Positions 44,866 to 52,993 of a DNA stretch of 64,000 nucleotides are shown piece after piece. Every line of letters starts with the position of its first letter. The first letter of the stretch is position 1. The notes beneath the pieces were generated by a model that did no database searches, was not told the origin of the DNA, and worked only from the letters and a program-made list of their open reading frames with translations. The stretch is taken from positions 1-64,000 of the forward strand of contig JAUXWB010000156.1 in NCBI GenBank assembly GCA_030684475.1, given 5' to 3'. Source of the DNA: Reyranella sp. GTDB taxonomy: Bacteria; Pseudomonadota; Alphaproteobacteria; Reyranellales; Reyranellaceae. Both the position numbers and the translations under genes were made by a program.

Positions 44866-45885
44866 ATGGCTGCTCGACGCGCCCTCATCACCGGCATCAC
44901 CGGGATGGTCGGCTCTCACCTGGCTGAATATCTCCTGGAATGCACAGATTGGGACATTGTCGGCATGTGTCGCTGGCGCAGTGCCCTCGACAATCTATCG
45001 GGCATCATTGGGCGCATAAACTCGGGCGATCGCGTCTCTCTGTTGTATGGCGACTTGCGTGATACGATCTCGATCCAGAACGTCGTTGCCAAATCGAAGC
45101 CGGACTACGTCTTTCATCTCGCCGCCCAGAGCTTTCCCCGTACCAGCTTCGATTCTCCACTCGACACGATGGATACCAACATCCAGGGGACGGTTCGCGT
45201 TCTCGATGCGCTTCGCGAGCATGCGCCACGAGCCGTCATCCACGTCTGTGCCTCCTCGGAGGTCTTCGGCCGCGTGCCCAGGGAAAAACTGCCCATCAAC
45301 GAAGAGTGCGCGTTTCATCCCGCCTCGCCCTACGCCATTTCCAAGGTCGGAACGGACCTGGTCGGACGCTTCTATGCCGAAGCATACGGCATGACCGTCA
45401 TGACCACCCGCATGTTCACCCATACCGGACCGCGGCGCGGAGACGTCTTCGCCGAATCGACCTTCGCCAAACAGATCGCCATGATCGAGGGTTCACTGAT
45501 TCCTGCCGTCGTGAAGGTCGGCAATCTCCAATCGCTTCGCACAATTGCCGATGTGCGGGATGCCGTGCGAGCCTACTTCATGCTGGTGACAGTCAAGCCG
45601 ACAGCCGGCGCCTACTACAACATCGGCGGCAGCCATACGTGTACGATCAAGGACGTACTTGATTCGCTGATATCGTTCTCACCTCGCAAGGGAGAGATCC
45701 GGATCGAGGTCGATCCCGACCGGCTACGGCCGATCGACGCCGACCTGCAGGTGCCCGACACCTCCAAATTCCGGGCACACACGGGATGGACACCGGAAAT
45801 ACCCTATGAGAAGACCCTGCACGACTTGCTGGAATACTGGCGGTATCGCGTTTCAACCGAAGGCAACCGATTTCTCGCGCGCTGA
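44866..45885 (+). CDS. GDP-mannose 4,6-dehydratase-like protein (GDP-heptose dehydratase candidate)
   Basis: A 339-residue extended SDR. GITGMVGSHLAEYL is the NAD(P)-binding loop, 'LAAQSFPRTSFDSPLDTMDTNIQGT' and 'ASSEVFG' are characteristic of the GDP-mannose 4,6-dehydratase group, and YAISK is the Tyr-Lys pair. The later part has 'LRTIADVRDAVRAYFMLV'. Because HddA-like and RmlC-like genes follow, the substrate may be GDP-D-glycero-manno-heptose, as for DmhA of Yersinia and Campylobacter, with a 6-deoxy-4-keto product. GDP-mannose itself is the alternative. Confidence 0.85.
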   Translation: MAARRALITGITGMVGSHLAEYLLECTDWDIVGMCRWRSALDNLSGIIGRINSGDRVSLLYGDLRDTISIQNVVAKSKPDYVFHLAAQSFPRTSFDSPLDTMDTNIQGTVRVLDALREHAPRAVIHVCASSEVFGRVPREKLPINEECAFHPASPYAISKVGTDLVGRFYAEAYGMTVMTTRMFTHTGPRRGDVFAESTFAKQIAMIEGSLIPAVVKVGNLQSLRTIADVRDAVRAYFMLVTVKPTAGAYYNIGGSHTCTIKDVLDSLISFSPRKGEIRIEVDPDRLRPIDADLQVPDTSKFRAHTGWTPEIPYEKTLHDLLEYWRYRVSTEGNRFLAR

Positions 45886-45926
45886 CAGGCGACCCTCCAT
45901 CGCCCCAAGAGGTTGATCTCCTTCTG

Positions 45927-46922
45927 ATGAAAATGGCCATCTCGCGCACCCCGTACAGGGTCTCGTTCTTCGGCGGCGGTACCGATTATCCGGCTTGGTA
46001 CCTCAAGCATGGCGGCGCCGTTCTTTCGATTGCAATCAACAAGTACTGCTACATCAGCGGCCGGCACCTGCCGCCTTTCTTTGGCATTCGCCACCGCATC
46101 GTCTGGTCCCACATCGAGACGGTGGGCGCCATTTCAGAGATCTTGCACCCCGCCGTCCGCGTGGGCCTTCTTGCGCTGGGCTTTGACGACGAGGAGGGAG
46201 TGGAACTGCATCATCAGGGTGATCTGCCGGCACGCTCCGGAATCGGCTCGAGTTCGGCCTTCGCCGTCGGCCTGATCAACGTATTGAACGCGATGCGTGG
46301 CAAAAGCCTTTCACCGCATGCGCTCGCATCGACGGCGATCGATCTCGAGCAGAATAAGCTCAAGGAAAGCGTCGGCTGTCAGGACCAGATCGCCAGTGCG
46401 TTCGGCGGGTTGAACGTCATCAATTTCGGACGCGACGGCGCCTTCTCCGTTATGCCAGTCAATCTCGGCGATTCTCGTCAAAGGGAATTCGAGAGATGGC
46501 TGATGCTCTTCTATACCGGCAGCAGCCGCCTATCATCGGATTTTGCCAAGAACCTCATTGCGAACCTCGACACCAATGCGAGACATCTGCACTTGATGCA
46601 GCAAATGGTCCCGAAAGCCGTAGAGATGCTTCGTGAAGGGAAGCTGGTGGATTTCGGCCGCCTCCTGCACGAGAGCTGGACATTGAAGCGGGGTTTGGCG
46701 AACGGCACCAGTTCACCCGCGATCGACCGGCACTACGATGATGCCATGCGCGCCGGCGCGCTCGGCGGTAAATTGCTCGGTGCCGGTGGCACGGGATTCA
46801 TGGCGTTCGTCGTGCCCCCCGAATGCCAGCAGAGGGTTCGCGAGGCTCTGTCTCAGCTCATCAGCGTCCCTGTTGCGATCGATTATTCCGGCTCGACGAT
46901 CATCTACAGAACGGACGAATAG
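45927..46922 (+). CDS. hddA: D-glycero-alpha-D-manno-heptose 7-phosphate kinase-like GHMP kinase
   Basis: A 331-residue GHMP-family kinase. It begins with 'ISRTPYRVSFFGGGTDYPAWY', the HddA-type opening. The ATP-binding motif 2 is LPARSGIGSSSAFAVG around residue 105 and the C-terminal motif 3 is 'KLLGAGGTGFMAFV'. HddA phosphorylates heptose 7-phosphate at O-1 (alpha) on the way to GDP-heptose. With the GmhA-like isomerase (6.8 kb) and the GmhB-nucleotidyltransferase fusion (31 kb) it would complete that pathway. A fucokinase-like relative is a less likely alternative. Confidence 0.83.
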   Translation: MKMAISRTPYRVSFFGGGTDYPAWYLKHGGAVLSIAINKYCYISGRHLPPFFGIRHRIVWSHIETVGAISEILHPAVRVGLLALGFDDEEGVELHHQGDLPARSGIGSSSAFAVGLINVLNAMRGKSLSPHALASTAIDLEQNKLKESVGCQDQIASAFGGLNVINFGRDGAFSVMPVNLGDSRQREFERWLMLFYTGSSRLSSDFAKNLIANLDTNARHLHLMQQMVPKAVEMLREGKLVDFGRLLHESWTLKRGLANGTSSPAIDRHYDDAMRAGALGGKLLGAGGTGFMAFVVPPECQQRVREALSQLISVPVAIDYSGSTIIYRTDE

Positions 46923-46923
46923 C

Positions 46924-47511
46924 GTGGGCCGCCAACCCATAAGATATCGCGTGGCCTTCTCGACTCCCTGGTTTGAGATCGAGGAATCGATTTCGGACGG
47001 TGCCTCCGAAATGCAGCCATACTACCGCATGACGGCATCTGACGGCATCATCTGCCTGCCTTTGACGCCCGAAGGCCAATTTCTGATGATCAGACAATAT
47101 CGGCCGAGCCTTGATGCCGAAACTCTGGAAATCCCTGCCGGCGCAATGGATGGGGGCGAGTCTCCGTATTCGGCTGCCCACCGCGAGGTCCTGGAGGAAA
47201 CGGGATACAAGTGTGGTCTGATGTGCCCTCTTGGATCGGGCCGCCTCTATCTCAATCGCTGCACGCAGCGTGAGCACCTATTTCTTGGTATCGACGCGGT
47301 TGCCGTCGCCGGTGCATCCGTTGAGGCCGGCATCGCCCCGATCCTCGTTTCGCGCGCCAGCTTTCACGAGATGGTGTTGCGCGATGAAATGGAGCAAACG
47401 GCAGTTCTGTCTTTGATCGGTCTCGCATCTGCCAAGCTTGGCATCGATCTGATCAGGGACCCCATCGAGGATATCCGTCGACGCGTCCAAGAACACGTCT
47501 TCAGGGAGTAA
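46924..47511 (+). CDS. NUDIX hydrolase
   Basis: 195 residues from GTG 46924, one base after the kinase stop; the track ORF start lies inside the kinase gene. The complete Nudix box is visible: GAMDGGESPYSAAHREVLEETGY fits Gx5Ex7REUxEExGU. The surrounding 'MIRQYRPSLDAETLEIPAG' resembles ADP-ribose and nucleotide-sugar pyrophosphatases. In this operon it may clear misformed GDP-sugars or control their level. The downstream gene overlaps its stop by one base. Confidence 0.85.
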   Translation: MGRQPIRYRVAFSTPWFEIEESISDGASEMQPYYRMTASDGIICLPLTPEGQFLMIRQYRPSLDAETLEIPAGAMDGGESPYSAAHREVLEETGYKCGLMCPLGSGRLYLNRCTQREHLFLGIDAVAVAGASVEAGIAPILVSRASFHEMVLRDEMEQTAVLSLIGLASAKLGIDLIRDPIEDIRRRVQEHVFRE

Positions 47512-48026
47512 TGGAGATGGAAGTGTTCCCGACCAAACTCGAGTCGGTTCTCTTGATCCGGCCGCCTACAGTATTCGAAGATTTTCGAGGCCACTATATC
47601 GAGACCTACAACCGGGACGTCTATTTCAAGTCCGGTATCCCGATAGAATTCATTCAGGATGACATCTCGATATCTCACCGGCACGTGCTGCGCGGCATCC
47701 ATGGAGACACCAAGACGTGGAAGCTGATTTCATGCCTGCAAGGCAGCTTCTACTTTGTTGTCATCAACAACAATCCGACATCGTCACAGTACAGGCAATG
47801 GGCGTCCTTCACCCTGTCGGACACAAACCACCTGCAGGTCCTCGTCCCGCCGCATTTCGGGAACGGACACCTGGTCATGAGCGATCAGGCCATTTTTCAC
47901 TACAAGCAGAGCACCGACTACGATCGGGCAGGCCAGTTCACGTTGCGTTGGAACGATCCAAAGCTCAAGATTTGGTGGCCCGTCAGCAATCCGATCGTGT
48001 CCGAGCGCGATCAGGGAGAGGATTGA
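47511..48026 (+). CDS. RmlC-like NDP-keto-sugar 3,5-epimerase
   Basis: A 171-residue protein of the dTDP-4-dehydrorhamnose 3,5-epimerase family. It has 'FEDFRGHYIETYN', the catalytic-His segment VLRGIHGD (RGLH in RmlC), 'VVINNNPTSSQYRQW', 'LVPPHFGNGHLVMSD' (second His region) and 'RWNDPKLKIWWP'. ATG 47511 overlaps the NUDIX stop; ATG 47517 lies eight bases behind AGGGAG and could also be used. In Campylobacter heptose pathways, an RmlC homologue (DdahB/MlghB) epimerises the 4-keto-heptose made by the dehydratase, which fits this operon. Confidence 0.83.
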   Translation: MEMEVFPTKLESVLLIRPPTVFEDFRGHYIETYNRDVYFKSGIPIEFIQDDISISHRHVLRGIHGDTKTWKLISCLQGSFYFVVINNNPTSSQYRQWASFTLSDTNHLQVLVPPHFGNGHLVMSDQAIFHYKQSTDYDRAGQFTLRWNDPKLKIWWPVSNPIVSERDQGED

Positions 48027-48120
48027 CGCAGCTGCACCCTGTCGCGCGTTCAGCGACAGGGGACGACGGGAGGTGGCGTACCTCTCGGTCGCCGGCGTGA
48101 CCCGCTGGAGACGGATCGGA

Positions 48121-49278
48121 CTACGTTGAAGACTCGGCCATAAACCGATCGAGTTCATCTATCGCGCAAATGATGTGGTAGAAGCTGCTCGCTGGCATCA
48201 CGTCGGTGCTTGGCATCCCATTGTGGTCCAGCCGATCGATCCAGCCGCCCAATGGTTCAGCAGTCAGGAAGTGCTTGCTGAGCAAATTGGCCAAAGTCGC
48301 CGCTTTGAGACTTGTGCTGCCCCGCCCTTGCCTGGCTTCTGCAAGATTTGCCTTGATCGCCTCCGCTACCGGCCAAAGCCGACGCGAAAGCGTCCGATGG
48401 GAACCGTCGGCCAACACCTCATCGACGACCAGACCGGCGCTGTCTTGACCATAGGTATCAGCATGTGCGTAGAGGGAATTTACATAAGGTTGAACAGAAC
48501 GCCCGGACTTGCACTCGAAGCGCCGGAGCAACCAGATCCATTCATAGTGATGCCCCGGCTCTACGACATTTCCGGCCGCGCCCCCAGCAGGTCGCAAATC
48601 GGCATCGAAATATTCCCCTAGGACGCCCGGATCAGGGCGAAAGAAACGATTGGCGAAAAGATCAAATAGGTTTGCGGCCTTCGTCAGGTAAGTCCGGTCG
48701 GCAGAACTCGACCACAGTGCGAGCAGCGCCTCAAACAGATGCATGTGAGGATTCTGCCGGCGAAACGCGTTCCCCGTTGGCAACGCTTCGACGTAGCCGC
48801 CGCCGGGTGCCTTAAGACTTACTTCCATGAAAGCCAGGGTTTCGTCGGCGAGCGCCAATGCTGTGCGCTTCCCTGTTGCCTGCACATAGGAAGCTATTGA
48901 AAGCAGGGCGAACGCGTGGGCGTAGAGGTCGCGCTGGGGGTCGGCGATCGCCCCGTCACGATGGATCGAATAGATCCAGCCGCCATATCCATCTCGCATA
49001 TGGAAGTCACGCAACATGGACGAATAGGCAAGTTCGACAAGTGCGAGCGCATCAGGATACCAGTTCTTTCGGTACGCAAGTGCATAGACATAGATTTGAC
49101 GGGCCTGAACCATGAGACGCAACGGCGCGTCAGGCATGCGCTCTCCCTTCAGCGACAGGCGTTCCTCGAATCGCCCATGCTCGCCATCGAAGCCCGACGT
49201 CGCCCAGAATGGCAGGGCGTGACGAACGACCCAGTCTCGAAGGGAGGTGGTGGAAGAGGCCAGCAACTCGGCGACCAA
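48121..49278 (-). CDS. AGE-family sugar epimerase/isomerase
   Basis: A 385-residue protein with the (alpha/alpha)6-barrel signatures of the N-acylglucosamine 2-epimerase / mannose isomerase family: 'RLMVQARQIYVYA', 'QRDLYAHAFALLSIA', 'NPHMHLFEALLAL', 'VEPGHHYEWIWLLRRF' and 'SSFYHIICAI', which include the catalytic histidines. The start is TTG 49278, supported by GAGAGGA ten bases upstream. Such enzymes interconvert free or phosphorylated sugars at C-2. It converges on the RmlC-like gene and lies downstream of a methyltransferase on the same strand. Confidence 0.87.
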   Translation of the reverse strand: MVAELLASSTTSLRDWVVRHALPFWATSGFDGEHGRFEERLSLKGERMPDAPLRLMVQARQIYVYALAYRKNWYPDALALVELAYSSMLRDFHMRDGYGGWIYSIHRDGAIADPQRDLYAHAFALLSIASYVQATGKRTALALADETLAFMEVSLKAPGGGYVEALPTGNAFRRQNPHMHLFEALLALWSSSADRTYLTKAANLFDLFANRFFRPDPGVLGEYFDADLRPAGGAAGNVVEPGHHYEWIWLLRRFECKSGRSVQPYVNSLYAHADTYGQDSAGLVVDEVLADGSHRTLSRRLWPVAEAIKANLAEARQGRGSTSLKAATLANLLSKHFLTAEPLGGWIDRLDHNGMPSTDVMPASSFYHIICAIDELDRFMAESST

Positions 49279-49304
49279 TGTCGAATTTCCTCTCGTCGGC
49301 AGCG

Positions 49305-50483
49305 TTAGGTGCTGATCCTCAGAAATGCCGAGTCGACGCTTCCGGTGCTCGGCGTTTCATGGGCGGCATTGCGAATCAACAGCCAACGCGGTGCAGCCGA
49401 GCCATGCGTCGTCAATGTAAGTCGCTGCGCTGTCGGACGCGCGTCGAGAGTGATCTCGCGACCAAGGAAATCGTTCTTGTCGTCACCCGTCAGGACAAGC
49501 CCGACCGCTCCGGACGACAGTCTTACCTCCAAGTCGGCTGCCCATCTGCGATTGGCCGCCGACGACACGCCGAGATTCCGCACCGCGTCGCCGATATCCA
49601 GGGCACAGGCGTAGTCCCAGATACGAGGCGAACACTGGAAGGCAACTCCTGACGGCTGCCGCGCCGCAGCACCATGGATCGATTCTATCGGAGCATCCAG
49701 GGCACTGACCGTGCGCATGAGCCGCGCGATTTCTGCCGATGACAGGGTATCGTCGACCGGACGATCGACGCGAAGGTCGACCCAGCCATACTGGCCGCCG
49801 CCAAAGCTGAAGTCGAGAATGGTTGTGGTCGACGCCGGGAAGAGACGGCTCTTGATTCGCTCCACGTCATACCATTCAGCCCATGGCGTACGCTCGCCAT
49901 CGGTTACCTTGCCCCATTCGGTGAAGGGAAGCTTACCTTGCCTTACCCAACGGTCGAACGAGTAGAAGAGCTCGATCCAGCGTCCTTCCGCTTTCAGCCG
50001 ATGTAGCAGAATCTGGGCTTCTGCCCGGGCGATATCGAATGGGGCATGATGCAGGGAGCCGTTGGCCCAGACGACATCGAATTCACCTTCCAGTTTTTCG
50101 AGCGAGGCAGGATGCTCAATCCACAGATACTCCGCCTGCGCCGATAGTCCCTGCAATTCGACAAGCCTGCGCACAGCCTCCAGATTGTCTTTGACGATAT
50201 CGGCGAACAGCCACTTGGCGCCGTTCTTCATGAAGTAGATGCCGTCGAAGCCCAGACCCGAGCCGACCTCCACGATCCGGCGGCCGGCAAAAGCTTCACG
50301 ATACAGCACCTGATACCAGCCGCGATGATCAGGCACGCTTCCCGCTTCATTCATGCGTTGCCATTGCGCAAGCAATTCTTGGTCGGAGAGCTTGAGCAAA
50401 TCGGTCGAGTAGCTACGTCCCAGCGTATCGCCGCCGGCTGGCACCTCCCGCCATTTCTCACGAGATACATCAAGAAATTCCAT
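49305..50483 (-). CDS. class I SAM methyltransferase with C-terminal beta-rich domain
   Basis: 392 residues; ATG 50483 follows GAGGACA. The N-terminal 230 residues form a methyltransferase ('RIVEVGSGLGFDGIYFM' motif I near residue 70, 'FDVVWANGSLHHAP' at motif IV). The C-terminal roughly 130 residues ('ACALDIGDAVRNLGVSS', 'EVRLSSGAVGLVLTGDD') look like a beta-sandwich, perhaps carbohydrate-binding. A fusion of methylation and recognition modules would fit a polymer- or oligosaccharide-level methyltransferase. I infer this only from composition. Confidence 0.75.
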   Translation of the reverse strand: MEFLDVSREKWREVPAGGDTLGRSYSTDLLKLSDQELLAQWQRMNEAGSVPDHRGWYQVLYREAFAGRRIVEVGSGLGFDGIYFMKNGAKWLFADIVKDNLEAVRRLVELQGLSAQAEYLWIEHPASLEKLEGEFDVVWANGSLHHAPFDIARAEAQILLHRLKAEGRWIELFYSFDRWVRQGKLPFTEWGKVTDGERTPWAEWYDVERIKSRLFPASTTTILDFSFGGGQYGWVDLRVDRPVDDTLSSAEIARLMRTVSALDAPIESIHGAAARQPSGVAFQCSPRIWDYACALDIGDAVRNLGVSSAANRRWAADLEVRLSSGAVGLVLTGDDKNDFLGREITLDARPTAQRLTLTTHGSAAPRWLLIRNAAHETPSTGSVDSAFLRIST

Positions 50484-50513
50484 TGTCCTCGCCTGCCTGA
50501 CCGGTGTCCGCCA

Positions 50514-51557
50514 TTATGCTTTCAGCACATCTTTCACCCATTCCCCAGCCGCGACAACGATGTTCGCCGAGAGTGGCTCACCTTCAACCCATCGGCGGGC
50601 CAGGCCGGTTGTTTGTGATAAGATTAGAATCTCATATCTGAATTCTCCCCGCAGCGTCTCAAGCAACGCCGCCTCGCTGCTCCCCTGCGCCCGCAAGGCG
50701 CCGTCGCTCATCTCCATCATCAACACCGGCCGCATGTTCGTCAGCACGTGGCGCGCACCGGCAATCACGTTGGCCTCGCCACCCTCGACGTCGATCTTGA
50801 CGACGTCGATACGCTGCAGGCCGAGGCGGGCCACCACGGCGTCGAGCGTTTCCAGCGGCACGCGCTCGACGCGGGCAGGCACCACGTCGTCGTGGGCGAA
50901 GCTGCCCAGCGTGTTGTGCCCGGTGTGCACGCCGTGGGCGAGACGGAGGTCAGCGTGCCCCGCGGCCGCACCGAGGGCGGCCGGCACGATCGCCACGTTG
51001 GCAATGCCGTTGCGCGCCAGGTTGCGCTCGAGGTGGGCGCGCTCGCGCGAGCTGGGTTCGACCGAGACCACCCGCCCCTCCGGCCCGACCCGGCGCGCCG
51101 CGAACAGCGTGTAGTAGCCGTCGTTGGCGCCGACATCGACGAACACCATGCCGGGCTTCAGCAGGCCGTCGAGGAAGTTGAATTCGTTGGGCTCGAACGA
51201 GCCGCAGACATAGAGGCAGAGGCTGTTGTCGTTGCCCAGGGTCACGTCGACCGTCGTGCCGGCGAGCCATTTGACAGTGAGCGGCACCTCGAGATCGTTG
51301 TCGCGCGCAGTCTCCCACAGGGCGCCGCGCCGGCACGCCAGCCACTGCCGCCGATCGTAGAATTCCTCGGCGAAGGCCCAGCCCGGCCGCGGGCCGAGCT
51401 TCGGCGCGGCGGGCGTCCACCAGGCGGCGTACGCGGCGCCGATTTTGGGCGCACGCACGAGCAGCCAACGGCCGAAATTATCCAGATGGTAGCCCGCGCC
51501 CGAGCAAATCCACGCCCATGCACTGGCGGCGCTGATCGGACGGCGAGCGACAGTCAT
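50514..51557 (-). CDS. FkbM-family methyltransferase
   Basis: 347 residues from ATG 51557 (an upstream ATG at 51605 is possible). Motif I is MVFVDVGANDGYYTLFAA, followed by 'VSVEPSSRERAHLERNLARNG' and the FkbM-typical 'IDVVKIDVEGGEANVIAGA', which places Asp and Glu in the SAM-dependent O-methyltransferase site. An N-terminal 120-residue extension has 'DNSLCLYVCGSFEPNEF', common in FkbM proteins of glycan clusters. It is the last gene of the carbohydrate locus, divergent from surA. Confidence 0.88.
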   Translation of the reverse strand: MTVARRPISAASAWAWICSGAGYHLDNFGRWLLVRAPKIGAAYAAWWTPAAPKLGPRPGWAFAEEFYDRRQWLACRRGALWETARDNDLEVPLTVKWLAGTTVDVTLGNDNSLCLYVCGSFEPNEFNFLDGLLKPGMVFVDVGANDGYYTLFAARRVGPEGRVVSVEPSSRERAHLERNLARNGIANVAIVPAALGAAAGHADLRLAHGVHTGHNTLGSFAHDDVVPARVERVPLETLDAVVARLGLQRIDVVKIDVEGGEANVIAGARHVLTNMRPVLMMEMSDGALRAQGSSEAALLETLRGEFRYEILILSQTTGLARRWVEGEPLSANIVVAAGEWVKDVLKA

Positions 51558-51730
51558 GCGGAAGTTCGGGGCCCTCGGAATGCGGTGTCCGGCTAACGTA
51601 CCCACCGGCGAGCGTCAAGCATGCCCGCAAGTTGCCATAGTCGGCCGATATGCCGCGCCCGCCCGTTGCGGCATTGTCGCAACCGACTATAAGAATACAG
51701 TACGAGGCTCTCCTGCCCATCATCGGTCAA
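51558..51730. promoter_or_regulatory. divergent promoter region upstream of surA with nested inverted repeats
   Basis: TTGCGG (51666-51671) and TATAAG (51688-51693), 16 bases apart, form a plausible sigma-70 promoter toward surA. Two nested inverted repeats cover it: ATAGTCGG (51637-51644) with CCGACTAT (51683-51690), and ATGCCGC (51650-51656) with GCGGCAT (51668-51674). The outer right arm overlaps the -10 element. The structure could be an operator or a DNA cruciform; it is largely upstream of the expected transcript start. Confidence 0.45.
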
Positions 51731-52993
51731 ATGCCCGCGTCGTTCCTCTACGCCCTTTGCGCCATCCTCCTGGTCCTGTCTCCCGCCCTCGCGTCGGCGC
51801 AGGGTCTGCGCGTGGTCGCACGGGTGAACGACGACGTCATCACCGACTTCGACCTCACCCAGCGCATCCAGTTCGCGATCAAGACCACCGGCCTGCAGGA
51901 CAGTCCCGATCTGCGCCAGCGGATGGCGGCCCAGGTCATGCGCCAGATGATCGACGAGCGGCTGCAGATCCAGAACGCCAAGCGGCTGGGTGTGCCCGCC
52001 TCCGAGGCGGAGGTCCAGCAGCGCCTGAGCGAGATCGAGCGCGGCGCCGGCATGAGCCAGGGCCAATTCAGGCTCTTCCTGCAGAGCATCGGCGTGCCCT
52101 ACGACAACATCGCCCAGCAGTTCGAGGCGCAGATCGCCTGGGGAAAAATCGTGCGGCGCAGGGTGCGGCCGCAGGTCGACGTCTCCGAAACCGAAATCGA
52201 CGATGCGATGACCCGGCTGCGGGCAAACCTGGGCAAGACCGAATCCCGCGTGGCGGAGATCTTCGTGCCGGTCGACCGGACCGACGGCGTCGACGAGGCC
52301 AAGCGCAGCGCCGACCGCATCCTCGATCAGCTGAAGCGCGGCGCGCCCTTCGCGGCGGTCGCCCAGCAGTTCTCGCAGGGCACCTCGTCGCAGACCGGCG
52401 GCGACCTCGGTTGGGTGCTGCCGGGATCGCTCGATCCGGCCCTCGACGCGGCCCTCGACAAGCTCCAGCCCCGGCAATATTCCGATCCTGTCCGCAGCGC
52501 TGCCGGATGGCATATTCTCTACGTCGTCGAGCGCCGCCAGTTCGCGGCGACGCGGCCCGACGACGTCCGGCTGAACCTGACGCAATTGACCCTGTCGTTG
52601 CCCATCAACGCCTCGGCCGAGGAAACCAACCGCGCATCCGCCGATGCGCAGAAGGCGATGTCGGCGGTGCGCCAGTGCAGCGACCTGCATGCCCAGGCCC
52701 GGCAACTCAAGGGCGCCACCTCCGGCGACCTGCAGGGCGTGCGCATCGGCGATCTGGCGGCCAACCGCCAGATGTACGAGGAGATTCCCCGCCTGCAGGT
52801 CGGCGGGACCGCCGGCCCCTTCCGGGTCGCCGAAGGCATGCAGATCGTCGCCCTGTGCAGCCGGGCCGGCGGCGACGGGCTGCCAACCCGCGACGCGGTC
52901 TCGCAGCAGATCCTGCTCCAGAAGCTGGAGGCGGCCAGCCGCCGCTACATGCGCGACCTGCGGCGCACGGCGACCGTCGACGTCAAGCCGTGA
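51731..52993 (+). CDS. surA: periplasmic chaperone/peptidyl-prolyl isomerase SurA
   Basis: 420 residues from ATG 51731, beginning with a signal peptide (ASFLYALCAILLVLSPALASA-QG). The SurA N-terminal domain follows ('VARVNDDVITDFDLTQRI', 'MIDERLQIQNAKRLGV'). A parvulin domain follows around residues 175-270 ('FAAVAQQFSQGTSSQTGGDLGWV', 'GWHILYVVER'), and then a degenerate second PPIase-like region. SurA escorts outer-membrane proteins through the periplasm. It is the first gene of surA-pdxA-rsmA, each overlapping the next by 4 bp (GTGA). In many alphaproteobacteria lptD lies directly upstream, but not here. Confidence 0.92.
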   Translation: MPASFLYALCAILLVLSPALASAQGLRVVARVNDDVITDFDLTQRIQFAIKTTGLQDSPDLRQRMAAQVMRQMIDERLQIQNAKRLGVPASEAEVQQRLSEIERGAGMSQGQFRLFLQSIGVPYDNIAQQFEAQIAWGKIVRRRVRPQVDVSETEIDDAMTRLRANLGKTESRVAEIFVPVDRTDGVDEAKRSADRILDQLKRGAPFAAVAQQFSQGTSSQTGGDLGWVLPGSLDPALDAALDKLQPRQYSDPVRSAAGWHILYVVERRQFAATRPDDVRLNLTQLTLSLPINASAEETNRASADAQKAMSAVRQCSDLHAQARQLKGATSGDLQGVRIGDLAANRQMYEEIPRLQVGGTAGPFRVAEGMQIVALCSRAGGDGLPTRDAVSQQILLQKLEAASRRYMRDLRRTATVDVKP

